A stretch of 64,000 nt of DNA from an uncultured Pelagibacteraceae bacterium (GCA_902577075.1 CACGXV010000004.1:20181-84180), one strand, 5' to 3'; numbered from the stretch's first letter, positions 27,000-35,602 are shown. Translations and numbers: made by a program. Notes: generated by a model not told the origin, from the sequence alone.

Positions 27000-27898
27000 T
27001 GGAACTTTATATAAAACTTTTTGAAGTTCTATTTCCAGTTTTTTTTATAGTAGGTATTGGTTATTTTCTTGGTAAAAAAAATCCAAACTTTGATACATCT
27101 TTTATAACAACTTACTCAGCTAATTTCGGAACACCATCTATAGTAATATTTTCTATATCAGCTAGTGGTGTAACTTTTGCAATGTTTTCTGAGTATTTTT
27201 TATACGCTCTTATTCTTTTGACTTCTTTTTTGATTGTTGGATTAATTTTCCTATTATTAATGAAAAAAGATTATCTTAGAGAATTACCAACATTCTTTTT
27301 ACCTAATACTGGTAATATGGGTATTCCAATATGTTTGTTTGCATATGGAAAACTTGGAATGGGAATAGCTGCAGCTATATCATCATTAGTTGTTTTATTG
27401 CATTTCACTCTCAATATTTTTCTTGCTAAAAGAGAATTTGATTTAAACGTAATAGTTAAAAGCCCATCATTTTATGCAATAATTGCAACAATCCTATTTC
27501 TATATTACGAAATACCTTTACCAATGTTTGTTTTAAATACTGTTATGCTTTTAGCTTATGGAATGATTGTAATGATTTTAATGTCTTTAGGTGTTTCTTT
27601 AACGCAAATGAAAGTTTTTTCATTTAAGGACGCTCTAATTACATCTACTGGAAGAGTTATTATAGGTCCTTTAATAGGCTTTGCTCTGATATCTTTTTTT
27701 AATTTATCTGGCTTTGCAGCAGGTGTTTTATTAATACAATCATCGATGCCTAGTGCAATTCTTTGTTATTTAGTTGCCTCCATGTATTCTCCAAAAGAAA
27801 TTGTAGATAATATTTCTAGTACAATTGTTGTTTCAACTTTGATGTCTTTAATAACAGTCCCAATAACTGTATTCTTTGCTTTAAAATACTTTAATTAA
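26999..27898 (+). CDS. AEC-family transporter
   Basis: A 299-residue membrane protein with about ten transmembrane segments, of the auxin efflux carrier (AEC) family. Typical features are the N-terminal FPVFFIVGIGYFLGKK, the NTGNMGIPICLFAYG motif in the first half and the LLIQSSMPSAILCYLVA motif in the second. In bacteria such proteins move malate, malonate or other organic acids; the substrate here is unknown. TAATG overlap with hom suggests cotranscription. Confidence 0.85.
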   Translation: MELYIKLFEVLFPVFFIVGIGYFLGKKNPNFDTSFITTYSANFGTPSIVIFSISASGVTFAMFSEYFLYALILLTSFLIVGLIFLLLMKKDYLRELPTFFLPNTGNMGIPICLFAYGKLGMGIAAAISSLVVLLHFTLNIFLAKREFDLNVIVKSPSFYAIIATILFLYYEIPLPMFVLNTVMLLAYGMIVMILMSLGVSLTQMKVFSFKDALITSTGRVIIGPLIGFALISFFNLSGFAAGVLLIQSSMPSAILCYLVASMYSPKEIVDNISSTIVVSTLMSLITVPITVFFALKYFN

Positions 27899-27914
27899 GA
27901 GCTATGTTTCTTTC

Positions 27915-28775
27915 ATGAAGGCTGTGATACTCAATGCATCCGCTTGGATGATTGTTCCTTTTATGGACGCTTTTGCTAAATATTTAAGCTCTTCTATGGA
28001 TGTTTTTCAAATTACTTGGGCTAGATATTTTTTTACAGTTGTTTTTTCTCTTTTGATAATGCTTATTTTTGATAGAAAATCTTTAGTTTGGAGTAAAAAA
28101 CCTTTACTCCAACTGATAAGAGGGTTGATTTTTGTCTTTTCCACTTATTTATTCTTTTATGCAATTTCTGAAATTTCATTACCAAAAGCACTTACATTAG
28201 CATTTGTTGCTCCTATATGTGTGACTGCAATGTCACCTTTTTTTCTAAATGAAAAAGTAGGTTTAAGAAGATGGACTGCTGTATCTATGGGTTTTATAGG
28301 TACCTTAATTGTAATCAGACCAGGGTTTATAGAGATTAATTTAGCTACTTTAGCTGCCTTGGGTAATGGTATTTGCTATGGGTTTTACTTAATTATTACT
28401 CGAAAATTAAGTTCATCTGACAACTCACTTTTGACTTTGTTATTTGCTGGAACAGTGGGGACTATAGTAATGTCTATCTTTATGCCAGGTGTCTGGATAC
28501 AACCATCTAATAGTCAGTGGATTATGATGGCTTTAATTGGCTTTATAGCTGCAATTGCACATCTTTTTATAATCCTATCATTAAAATTAGCAGATGCCTC
28601 TAAACTTGCTCCTCTTGGATATACTGAAATTATTACTAATATTTTGCTTAGTTACTATATATTTAATGAATTGCCAGATAATTGGACATATTTGGGGCTT
28701 TTTATAATTGTTCTTTGTGGTTTATATATATCTAGAAGAGAATATTATTTATTTAAACTTTATATAGGTAAGTAA
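27915..28775 (+). CDS. EamA/DMT-family transporter
   Basis: A 286-residue ten-helix membrane protein of the drug/metabolite transporter superfamily, made of two EamA repeats. Conserved points are ITWARYFFTV, the PLLQLIRGLIF block, ALTLAFVAPICVTAMSPFFLNEKVG and in the second half ASKLAPLGYTEIITNILLSYYIFNELP. An exporter of a small metabolite is likely but the substrate is not readable. It is the last core gene before the island. Confidence 0.85.
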   Translation: MKAVILNASAWMIVPFMDAFAKYLSSSMDVFQITWARYFFTVVFSLLIMLIFDRKSLVWSKKPLLQLIRGLIFVFSTYLFFYAISEISLPKALTLAFVAPICVTAMSPFFLNEKVGLRRWTAVSMGFIGTLIVIRPGFIEINLATLAALGNGICYGFYLIITRKLSSSDNSLLTLLFAGTVGTIVMSIFMPGVWIQPSNSQWIMMALIGFIAAIAHLFIILSLKLADASKLAPLGYTEIITNILLSYYIFNELPDNWTYLGLFIIVLCGLYISRREYYLFKLYIGK

Positions 28776-29298
28776 TATTTACATATATATTAAACTAATA
28801 CTTTAATTATTAATTATAAAGCGCTGTTATTATTAAGTCTTTTGTATTTAATATAATATAAATATAATTAATATATAAATTTGATTTTTATAACAAAGCT
28901 ATTAGTAATTATTTTTTATATTTTAATTCATAATTTAATAAATTTCTAAGAAGATTTAAGTAAATAGGGTAGGGATTTTATCTTACTTATTAGTTAAAAT
29001 AATAATACCTTAAATTTAATAATTCAGATGCTAAAAAAAGTAAGTAAATATGCTAATTTTACAAATTTATAATATTCAAAAATATTTTATTGCGATTATT
29101 TTAAATATTAAAATCAGAATTTTTGATAGAATAATGAATAATTTTAATTAGCTCTGCAAAAATAGAATATGGCATTTAAAAGGCCAAAGTACCCTCTATT
29201 TTAAACATTTTCTGTTTTATAGTGCAACTTATAGGTGATATTAAAAAAATATGACTAAATATTGTATTATAAGCAAAAACCGTTGATTTTAAACATTT
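28776..29298. other. Gene-free AT-rich stretch
   Basis: About 520 bases without a supported gene, unusual for a genome with spacers of a few bases. It is extremely AT-rich with short dyads such as AATATT-CAAA-AATATT, but no tRNA, riboswitch or convincing terminator is seen. Near its right end (29185-29213) is a decayed copy of the 3' end of the neighbouring alkyltransferase gene. It marks the left boundary of the accessory island. Confidence 0.6.
29185..29213 (-). repeat. Decayed duplicate of the alkyltransferase 3' end
   Basis: The 29-bp segment starts CAAAGTACCCTCT and closely matches 29305-29334, which starts CAAAATACCCTCT and encodes the C-terminal residues RKLLKSEG of the alkyltransferase. 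In this copy a one-base deletion and substitutions destroy the frame. It looks like a gene remnant or a short tandem duplication. Confidence 0.5.
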
Positions 29299-29574
29299 CT
29301 AGAGCAAAATACCCTCTGATTTGAGTAATTTTCTCTTAGTATTTATCCCACCTTTGCCCGAATAGCCGCCCAATGAACCATCCGACCTGATTACTCTGTG
29401 ACAAGGTATTTTTGGGGCATATGGGTTCTTTCCTATTGCATTTGCCACAGCTCTTACTGATTTTGGTTTATTTATAGCCTTTGCTACATCAGAGTAAGTC
29501 CGAATCTGCCCTTTTGGTATTTTTTTAAGATATTTCCAAACTTTTAATTGAAATTTAGTGCCTTTAAGGATCAT
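29299..29574 (-). CDS. MGMT-type DNA alkyltransferase domain protein
   Basis: A 91-residue protein consisting only of the C-terminal DNA-binding/active-site domain of O6-methylguanine-DNA methyltransferases. The catalytic Cys58 is in KIPCHRVIRSDGSLGGYSG; the winged helix part reads TYSDVAKAINKPKSVRAVANAIGKNP. The N-terminal RNase H-like domain of Ogt/Ada is absent, so it is either a compact alkyltransferase or an ATL-like protein that kept its Cys. The ATG at 29574 is preferred; an open frame continues to 29667, but that part is GC-richer and unlike the family. Confidence 0.82.
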   Translation of the reverse strand: MILKGTKFQLKVWKYLKKIPKGQIRTYSDVAKAINKPKSVRAVANAIGKNPYAPKIPCHRVIRSDGSLGGYSGKGGINTKRKLLKSEGILL

Positions 29575-29639
29575 AATAAGAAAAACCCTGTTTCCTTGTA
29601 CCTTTTCAGGCACAAAGAACAGTAGTTTTTGGCACGTCG

Positions 29640-29765
29640 TTTTATGCGCTACCGCCATGCCTTCCACTCTACTATTTTAGCGCTACTCTGTAGAGCTTTC
29701 TGCCCTCTGGGCTTGAACCTCTCGGTTTTTCCCCAGCTGGTCAGTTAAGAGTTGCCTCTTAATTC
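29640..29765 (-). other. GC-rich block with short hairpins, possible structured RNA
   Basis: Roughly 50% G+C over 29641-29760 by direct count, against an AT-rich surrounding. On the - strand several perfect stems occur in a row: AAGAG-GCAA-CTCTT (GNRA loop), CCAGCTGG, GCCC-AGA-GGGC and CTCT-AC-AGAG. No protein family or RNA family is recognised. A T-loop-like GGTTCAAGCC is present but does not sit in a proper T-stem. It may be a small RNA or a remnant of foreign DNA. Confidence 0.4.
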
Positions 29766-29869
29766 ATTTTAAACAATATCAGATAGAGTAGGTTGTATGT
29801 ATCACTTTATTGTTGAATTTTGTGGGTTTTTAACAGGGCAGAATAGTGGGGATAACTTAATCTAAAGCT

Positions 29870-30343
29870 TTAAATAAACCATCTAAAACCCTCATACATC
29901 GCAATTCCATAAATTGAATGACGTATCAAGAACATAATAGAGGTTTTAACCGGTATGTCTGTATTTATTGCAAATATACCTTGTCCAGTAAAAGGCAAAA
30001 ATATTAGTAATGGTGCTAAAGTTGTAAGAGCTCCAAAAATAAAGCCAGTAAAATAGGTCATTTTTAAGCCTATTTGTATAAAGAAAAAATAATATATTAC
30101 AGCCCAACAAATTGATACGTAGTAGTGAAAAATCCACCCCAATAAGACCTCATATTTAATAGTTTGCATTTGTGCAATATTTGGATTGTTAAAGGATCCA
30201 TTTTTAAGCATATAATAGGTCCACCTACCAACAATTCCCCAGGATGGCTCAGGAACACCTAATAATTTAAGCAAATAACCTAGAATATCTAAAATTATGC
30301 AAGAAAATATACCAGCAACAAGAATGCTCAAAATATCGGTCAA
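29870..30343 (-). CDS. DUF2938-type membrane protein
   Basis: A 157-residue membrane protein with four to five hydrophobic segments. It resembles the DUF2938 family: small size, a conserved GIVGRWTYYMLKNG stretch near 37-50, then EVLLGWIFHYYVSICWAVIYY. Function unknown. The start is TTG at 30343, preceded at a good distance by TGAGGT; no ATG fits. It lies seven bases behind a 54-codon membrane protein gene, so the two are probably one transcript. Confidence 0.7.
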   Translation of the reverse strand: MTDILSILVAGIFSCIILDILGYLLKLLGVPEPSWGIVGRWTYYMLKNGSFNNPNIAQMQTIKYEVLLGWIFHYYVSICWAVIYYFFFIQIGLKMTYFTGFIFGALTTLAPLLIFLPFTGQGIFAINTDIPVKTSIMFLIRHSIYGIAMYEGFRWFI

Positions 30344-30349
30344 TTTACC

Positions 30350-30514
30350 TCAAAACATAAGTAGAAATAACAGAACAAATATGCTTATAAAAAATATCCC
30401 AAAAATAACCATTAAAATTCGATTTTTTGTTTGTTCTTTTAGTTTGGGCCAGTAATTCATAATTAGGAACGTGCCAATAACTACGATTAGACCAATAATT
30501 ACATATTTAGGCAT
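30350..30514 (-). CDS. 54-residue membrane protein
   Basis: A short reading frame beginning MPKYVIIGLIVVIGTFLIMN and, after a charged middle (WPKLKEQTKNR), continuing with a second hydrophobic stretch (FGIFFISIFVLLFLLMF). Two transmembrane helices with a small charged loop. It is on the same strand as the DUF2938 gene and ends six bases before its TTG start. Not recognised as a family; the clean two-helix design and operon position support it being real. Confidence 0.55.
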   Translation of the reverse strand: MPKYVIIGLIVVIGTFLIMNYWPKLKEQTKNRILMVIFGIFFISIFVLLFLLMF

Positions 30515-30537
30515 TAAAAATGTTTTACATTAAATGC

Positions 30538-30566
30538 TTGACATGTAAAATGAGTTATATTATTAC
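30538..30566 (+). promoter_or_regulatory. Probable promoter of the recombinase gene
   Basis: TTGACA at 30538-30543 is a perfect -35 hexamer; TATTAC at 30561-30566 is an acceptable -10 after a 17-bp spacer. The -10 overlaps the left arm of the inverted repeat at 30563-30595, so a protein bound there would block transcription. Confidence 0.5.
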
Positions 30567-30595
30567 TATTGATAACAATTAATTATCAATAGTAA
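30563..30595. repeat. Perfect 13-7-13 inverted repeat before the recombinase
   Basis: TTACTATTGATAA (30563-30575) and TTATCAATAGTAA (30583-30595) are exact reverse complements around a 7-bp spacer CAATTAA. The right arm ends four bases before the recombinase ATG. The geometry resembles core sites of tyrosine recombinases (two 11-13 bp arms, 6-8 bp spacer), and the inner ATAA...TTAT bases are those flanking the centre of dif. An operator for autoregulation is the main alternative. Confidence 0.75.
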
Positions 30596-30599
30596 AAAT

Positions 30600-31553
30600 A
30601 TGAATGAGCTAACAACAGACCTAAAATCGCTTCATGAGGCAACTCTAAATAATCTAAAAAACTCAAAAGCAAATAATACTTTAAGAGCATATAAATCAGA
30701 CTTTAAAGATTTTAGAGCGTTTTGTGCTAAGCATGGATTAAGTTCTTTACCATCAGAACCCAAAATAGTTTCTTTATATATTACTCATCTATCTAAAAAT
30801 TCAAAAATTAGCACATTAAGAAGAAGATTAGTTTCAATTAGCATGGTCCATAAACTAAAAGGCCACTATCTGGATACAAAACATCCAATCATTGTTGAGA
30901 ACTTAATGGGAATAAGAAGAGTAAAAGGAAGCATTCAAAATGGTAAAAAACCTATATTAATCAATCATTTAAAATCTATTATTAATGTAATAGATGAAAA
31001 AAAATTTGATGATATTAAAAAATTTAGAGATAAGTCAATAATCTTAGTCGGCTTTGGAGGAGGATTTAGAAGAACTGAGCTAATCACAATTAATCATGAG
31101 GATTTAGAATTTGTGCCGGAAGGACTAAAAATCACAATAAGAAGGTCAAAAACCGATCAATTGGGTGAAGGGATGATTAAGGGACTACCCTACTTCACCA
31201 ATGAAACCTATTGCCCAATTGTTAATCTTAAAAAATGGCTAGAAATTTCTAAAATTAAATCTGGACCAATTTTTAGAAGATTTACTAAAGGATCGTTATT
31301 AACTGACAAAAGATTAACAGATCAATCGGTAGTTTTATTAATGAAAGAATACTTAAATTTAGCAGGTATAGATAATAAAAATTTTGCAGGCCACAGTTTA
31401 AGATCAGGTTTTGCAACTGTTGCTGCTGAATCTGGTGCAGATGAACGAAGTATTATGGCAATGACAGGTCATAAAACAACACAAATGGTAAGAAGATATA
31501 TAAAAGAAGCAAATATATTTAAAAATAATGCACTGAACAATATTAAGATTTAA
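30600..31553 (+). CDS. Tyrosine recombinase/integrase
   Basis: A 317-residue site-specific recombinase. The N-terminal SAM-like core-binding domain includes NTLRAYKSDFKDFRAFCAKHG (about 25-45). The catalytic domain keeps all residues: Arg157 in GGFRRTEL, Lys184 in RRSKTDQ, His265 and Arg268 in GHSLRSGF, His291 in GHKTT and Tyr300 in RRYI. It resembles stand-alone integrases of proteobacterial mobile elements more than chromosomal XerC/XerD, though Xer-like use is not excluded. No excisionase or other phage gene accompanies it. Its 3' end overlaps the GT11 gene end by 4 nt. It sits inside the glycosyltransferase island. Confidence 0.92.
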   Translation: MNELTTDLKSLHEATLNNLKNSKANNTLRAYKSDFKDFRAFCAKHGLSSLPSEPKIVSLYITHLSKNSKISTLRRRLVSISMVHKLKGHYLDTKHPIIVENLMGIRRVKGSIQNGKKPILINHLKSIINVIDEKKFDDIKKFRDKSIILVGFGGGFRRTELITINHEDLEFVPEGLKITIRRSKTDQLGEGMIKGLPYFTNETYCPIVNLKKWLEISKIKSGPIFRRFTKGSLLTDKRLTDQSVVLLMKEYLNLAGIDNKNFAGHSLRSGFATVAAESGADERSIMAMTGHKTTQMVRRYIKEANIFKNNALNNIKI

Positions 31554-32476
31554 ATCCTTTTCCAATGGTTTGGATAAAAATTAGGATTGCCTGACGGGTT
31601 TAGTGTCGATGGAAATACACAGATTTTATTTGGATTAGTGTTTAAATAAGCTCCCCACCAATGGAAAGTTGAACCACCAACAATAAAATGCTTCGCGTAA
31701 GAAAATAAATTAAAATCATTAATTACATCATTTCCTTTTACATATACAAAGTTTTTACCTTTAAAGTGTTTTGTAATACTGTCTATATCATTTGACCAAA
31801 TAAAAAAAGTTGGGTTATTGATTTTTTTTTCAAAATATATGATTGATTTTTTAATATAATCTAGAAGATCATTAGTAAAATTTTCAGACTTGACCAGTCT
31901 TTCATTTTTAATTATTTCATGGGGTTGGTCAGAATATTTGTTTTTTCTAACATGTATAGATACAGAATTTGTATTTTTTAATTGATAAATAGTTTCGTTA
32001 TCATAATTAATAAATCTCTTTAAGGGCTTATACATTTTAATTAAATCGTCTTTAAACGAATGAAAATATTTTTCATTTTCAAAGTTTCCTTGAACATAAA
32101 TTAAATTAGATAGATTGCTATTATCTGGAATAATAATAGGTAATGCGGTTTTATTATTGTTTATTTTAATATTTTTTTCAATTATAAATTTTTTTTTGTT
32201 TTTAAATTTTTCAAAAAATAATTCATATTTTTTTTTAATTCTTTTAAAGGAATTTTCATATGTGCTATTACTATCAGCTAAATTTTGACTAATATTGAAT
32301 TTATCAAGCATATATTTTTGGTGACTTCTAAGTTTGTTTTTTTTTTTAGAAAATCCACTTACATTATCTATTTGAAGTTCACAATCTAGTCTTTTGCTCA
32401 ATGCATATGAATGTGCATACATAAATAATTGATTTCCTAATCCTTCTGCAATTTCAACAACTATTTTTTTGGGCAT
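31550..32476 (-). CDS. GT11-family alpha-1,2-fucosyltransferase-like protein
   Basis: A 308-residue glycosyltransferase of family 11. The N-terminal EIAEGLGNQLFMYAHSYALSKRL is diagnostic, as are the nucleotide-sugar binding motif SIHVRKNKY (compare HxRRGDY), FFIWSNDIDSI and GGSTFHWWGAYLN near the C-terminus. It probably adds fucose or a related deoxyhexose to a surface polysaccharide, but donor and acceptor cannot be read. The start overlaps the stop of the GT9-like gene, forming a - strand operon. Confidence 0.88.
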   Translation of the reverse strand: MPKKIVVEIAEGLGNQLFMYAHSYALSKRLDCELQIDNVSGFSKKKNKLRSHQKYMLDKFNISQNLADSNSTYENSFKRIKKKYELFFEKFKNKKKFIIEKNIKINNNKTALPIIIPDNSNLSNLIYVQGNFENEKYFHSFKDDLIKMYKPLKRFINYDNETIYQLKNTNSVSIHVRKNKYSDQPHEIIKNERLVKSENFTNDLLDYIKKSIIYFEKKINNPTFFIWSNDIDSITKHFKGKNFVYVKGNDVINDFNLFSYAKHFIVGGSTFHWWGAYLNTNPNKICVFPSTLNPSGNPNFYPNHWKRI

Positions 32477-33480
32477 TATATTATTTTTGATAATTTATTA
32501 ATTGATTTGTTATAATCTTTTTTAATAATAGAAAATGAAAAATGAGACAAAGGTTTCCACTCTTTTATAGCAATAATTTGATTAAAAATGTCATTTTTAT
32601 TGTTAAATTTAAAATGCATTAAAGCTAAAGTTTTTTTTTTTAAAAAGGTACCAATATGAGTGATACCACTTTCAGGTGCTATTACATCATCACACATAGA
32701 TATTGTATGAACTAGTTTGTCACCTTCAAGATTATTTAAAAATAAAATATTATAATTGTTAATTTTGTTATATTTCCTCTCCTTAAAATCATAACAGTTG
32801 AAGTTTTGAAGAAAAAAATTATTTTTTTCTAGGTTATCAAGTTCTGATGAAAAAACTATAAATTTCCTTTTTTTTGCTAAAAATTCAATAAAATTTTTGA
32901 TCTTTTTATTATCCCATAATAATTTTTCAGAGAATAAATTATGCTTATAATGAAAATATGTTGCACTTTTTGGAAATTCAAAAAAATCAAATTTATCAAA
33001 TTTTAAATTTTTATAATTAATAACTTGTTTTTTATAGTTAATTAGATTCTCAAGTACCTTATATACGGATAAAATTTTTGAATTATCCCTTCTGTATAAT
33101 GTTTCTTTACTAAATAAATATTTCTTAAAAAACTCTGTGGGTCTATTTCTATCTGAGTCGATACATACAGCGTGAAATTTTATACTTCTAAATATAAAAG
33201 GCAAAATGTAATAAAAACTTTTAGGCGCTAGAATATAAATGTCGCTGATATTATTGAAAATTAAATAATTTAAAATTTTCAATTTTTCTAAAATATTTAA
33301 ATTATAGTTAAAAATTTTTATTTTTAATTCTTTAAAGATAAAATTAAATTTAAAATTGATCTTAGACAAAAATACAATTATATCTCTATCTCTGTGTTTA
33401 TTAATTATTAAATTAATTGAATTTACAGATGTAAAATAATCTCCTACTCTATCGTTTTTCAAAATTAATACTTTTCTCAC
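32476..33480 (-). CDS. GT9-family (heptosyltransferase-like) glycosyltransferase
   Basis: A 334-residue protein of the GT-B fold family 9. The N-terminus MRKVLILKNDRVGDYFTSVNS carries the RxGD-type motif and the C-terminal half has DDVIAPESGITHIGTFLKK, which is equivalent to the PDSGxxH donor site. The middle is highly diverged and Lys/Phe/Asn-rich. Acceptor unknown; lipopolysaccharide core or O-chain assembly is the usual role. Confidence 0.78.
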   Translation of the reverse strand: MRKVLILKNDRVGDYFTSVNSINLIINKHRDRDIIVFLSKINFKFNFIFKELKIKIFNYNLNILEKLKILNYLIFNNISDIYILAPKSFYYILPFIFRSIKFHAVCIDSDRNRPTEFFKKYLFSKETLYRRDNSKILSVYKVLENLINYKKQVINYKNLKFDKFDFFEFPKSATYFHYKHNLFSEKLLWDNKKIKNFIEFLAKKRKFIVFSSELDNLEKNNFFLQNFNCYDFKERKYNKINNYNILFLNNLEGDKLVHTISMCDDVIAPESGITHIGTFLKKKTLALMHFKFNNKNDIFNQIIAIKEWKPLSHFSFSIIKKDYNKSINKLSKII

Positions 33481-33487
33481 TTTTATT

Positions 33488-35602
33488 TTATGATTCCCAA
33501 TAAAAATTTGTTTTCAAACCCATTGATTTTAAAATTATATATTTTGCTACTAGTTCTGAATTGAAATATTTATGATATTTAGTATTTCCTTTTTTTGCAA
33601 TTTTTTTTCTTAATTTGTCATCTTTTTTAAATTTGTGAATTTTTTCTGTTAGATCTTCTAAATTTTTATAGAAAATCATTTCGTCATTATTAAAAAAATC
33701 ACCATAACAGGTTTTTTGGTCTATAAATGTTAATAAACCATTACCCATAAGCTGTGCAATTCTATCACTACTATAGTATTTAATCGGCTTACCTCTACTC
33801 AAATTAAGTCCCATTTTTGAGTTAGATAGTTCCTTTAAAAAACTTTGACCCCATATTGGCTGTTTTCCAAACATGCCATATGTATCAAATTTAATATTCT
33901 TACATTTTTTGCGAAGATTTCTTATAAAAGTTTCTCTTTCATCTATTTTACCAGATCTTAAAACCCCTCTGTGAACTCCGTGACTTATAGCATAAAAAAT
34001 ATCATTTTTAGGTTCATGATTAAAATTTTTTAAATTATCTAATGATTTATCGCATGGATTAGGAATAAAAAACGAATTGTTAATTTTGAAATCTAACGAT
34101 TCTGGATCGGTAGTTGTAAAAGTAGCATCCATGGATTTGATTTTATCAAGAATTCTTATTTTATTTTTTTGGTAATCAGGACCTTTTCTAGAGAGTGGGT
34201 CTAAAAACCATTGTGCAATAGTAAGATGCTTATATTTTGATTTTGCTTCTAACAGGGTTTCGTTACTTATTTTATCCGCGTGTCCTAATATCAGCAAATC
34301 TGGTTTAAAGTTATGAATTGTTTCAGAGATTAGATTATTTAAGTATTTACTACCAGTAGGATCTTTGAAAGATTTAGAATAATTTATTATATCTCTATCT
34401 GACAAACTAATGACATTATGACCAAGTCTTATAAGTCCATTATTTAATCGTATACCAGTATTATATTGCAATCTTCCAAAATATCTTTGATTAAAATTCG
34501 TAACATGAATTATTTTTAATTTTGAATTATTACTTATATTGAACTTTTTAATCTGTAAATTTTCAAGAATATTTGTTCTTACTTTGTCAATTATATTAGA
34601 GACAAATTCATGAGTGAGGAAAAAAGATTTATAGTTTAATATTTGAAATTTTCTTCTAAGTTTTGAATTTTTTATTAATTTTTTAATTTGATTATAAAGA
34701 ATATTTGCATCCAGCTTGTTAATAATTATTGGATGTCTTGTAGTTTCTGATAAGCCCCCTTTGTTTGTTATAATTGTTGCGCAGGCTAGACTGCTAGCTT
34801 CCAAACTTGATCTACCAAAGGGCTCTTCCCATCTAGAACAGGCAACAAAAATACTCGTTTTTTTTAATAAATTTAAAACAAATGAATTTTCTTTAAAATT
34901 ATAAATTTTTAAATTTTTGTGTAAAAAAAAGAGTTTTTCTCTAGGCTCGTCACCTACCACTACAGATTTCCAATTGGGAAACTCATTAAGAATTTTAATG
35001 ACAGCTTGACCAAAAATATCATAACCTTTTGCAGAATTTAACTTACCAACAAATGAAATTATATTTTCCTTTTTTTTAATATTTATTTTGATTTTTTTTG
35101 TTGATTGAAAACATACACCAAACTTTGATTTGTAATTTTCAGAGTTTATATCTTTGAAAAATTGATTTTGTGTCCAGTTACTATTAAAAAAAATAAATTC
35201 ACATTCATCCAATAATTTTATTCTATCACTCTTTGACCTAGATCCAGAAATAGTCAGGGGGTTGTTATGAAAATAAAGGATAATTTTTGATTTAAGATTA
35301 TTTTTTATGATATTGACATATGAAGGTCTATTATGAATCTCAACAATATCAGGATTATACTTGCTATTAAGTTCAACAAATTTTTCTAAATATTTTTTAT
35401 TGTTACTAAACAAAATACTTGAATTGACTTTAATATTTTTAAAATTTCCTGATAAAAATTTTTTTTTATTGGTATTACCAAAAACAACAGTTGATTTTTT
35501 AAATTTTGAATATTTTAGTAAATTAGAAACATGTATTGATACCGCACCTGCATATTTAGGAGAATATTCTTCTTTATAAGGGAGGAGAATTGCAATATTC
35601 AT
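33488..35602 (-). CDS. Two-domain glycosyltransferase: GT4 plus CgeB-like
   Basis: A 704-residue cytoplasmic protein joining two GT-B enzymes. Residues 1 to about 345 are GT4-like: AGAVSIHVSNLL, IVEIHNRPSYV, ISFVGKLNSAKGYDIFGQAV, and the donor motif CSRWEEPFGRSSLEASSLACATIITNKGGL. Residues about 355-704 resemble the CgeB/DUF3880 group: LGHADKISNETLLEAK, FFIPNPCDK, and SDRIAQLMGNGLLTFIDQKT. One polypeptide may add two consecutive sugars. Its start overlaps the GIY-YIG gene by 4 nt. Confidence 0.82.
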   Translation of the reverse strand: MNIAILLPYKEEYSPKYAGAVSIHVSNLLKYSKFKKSTVVFGNTNKKKFLSGNFKNIKVNSSILFSNNKKYLEKFVELNSKYNPDIVEIHNRPSYVNIIKNNLKSKIILYFHNNPLTISGSRSKSDRIKLLDECEFIFFNSNWTQNQFFKDINSENYKSKFGVCFQSTKKIKINIKKKENIISFVGKLNSAKGYDIFGQAVIKILNEFPNWKSVVVGDEPREKLFFLHKNLKIYNFKENSFVLNLLKKTSIFVACSRWEEPFGRSSLEASSLACATIITNKGGLSETTRHPIIINKLDANILYNQIKKLIKNSKLRRKFQILNYKSFFLTHEFVSNIIDKVRTNILENLQIKKFNISNNSKLKIIHVTNFNQRYFGRLQYNTGIRLNNGLIRLGHNVISLSDRDIINYSKSFKDPTGSKYLNNLISETIHNFKPDLLILGHADKISNETLLEAKSKYKHLTIAQWFLDPLSRKGPDYQKNKIRILDKIKSMDATFTTTDPESLDFKINNSFFIPNPCDKSLDNLKNFNHEPKNDIFYAISHGVHRGVLRSGKIDERETFIRNLRKKCKNIKFDTYGMFGKQPIWGQSFLKELSNSKMGLNLSRGKPIKYYSSDRIAQLMGNGLLTFIDQKTCYGDFFNNDEMIFYKNLEDLTEKIHKFKKDDKLRKKIAKKGNTKYHKYFNSELVAKYIILKSMGLKTNFYWES

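Noticed and set aside
29700..29730. tRNA-like T-loop GGTTCAAGCC
   Set aside because: Only two of five T-stem pairs form, and no acceptor or anticodon stem can be built around it.
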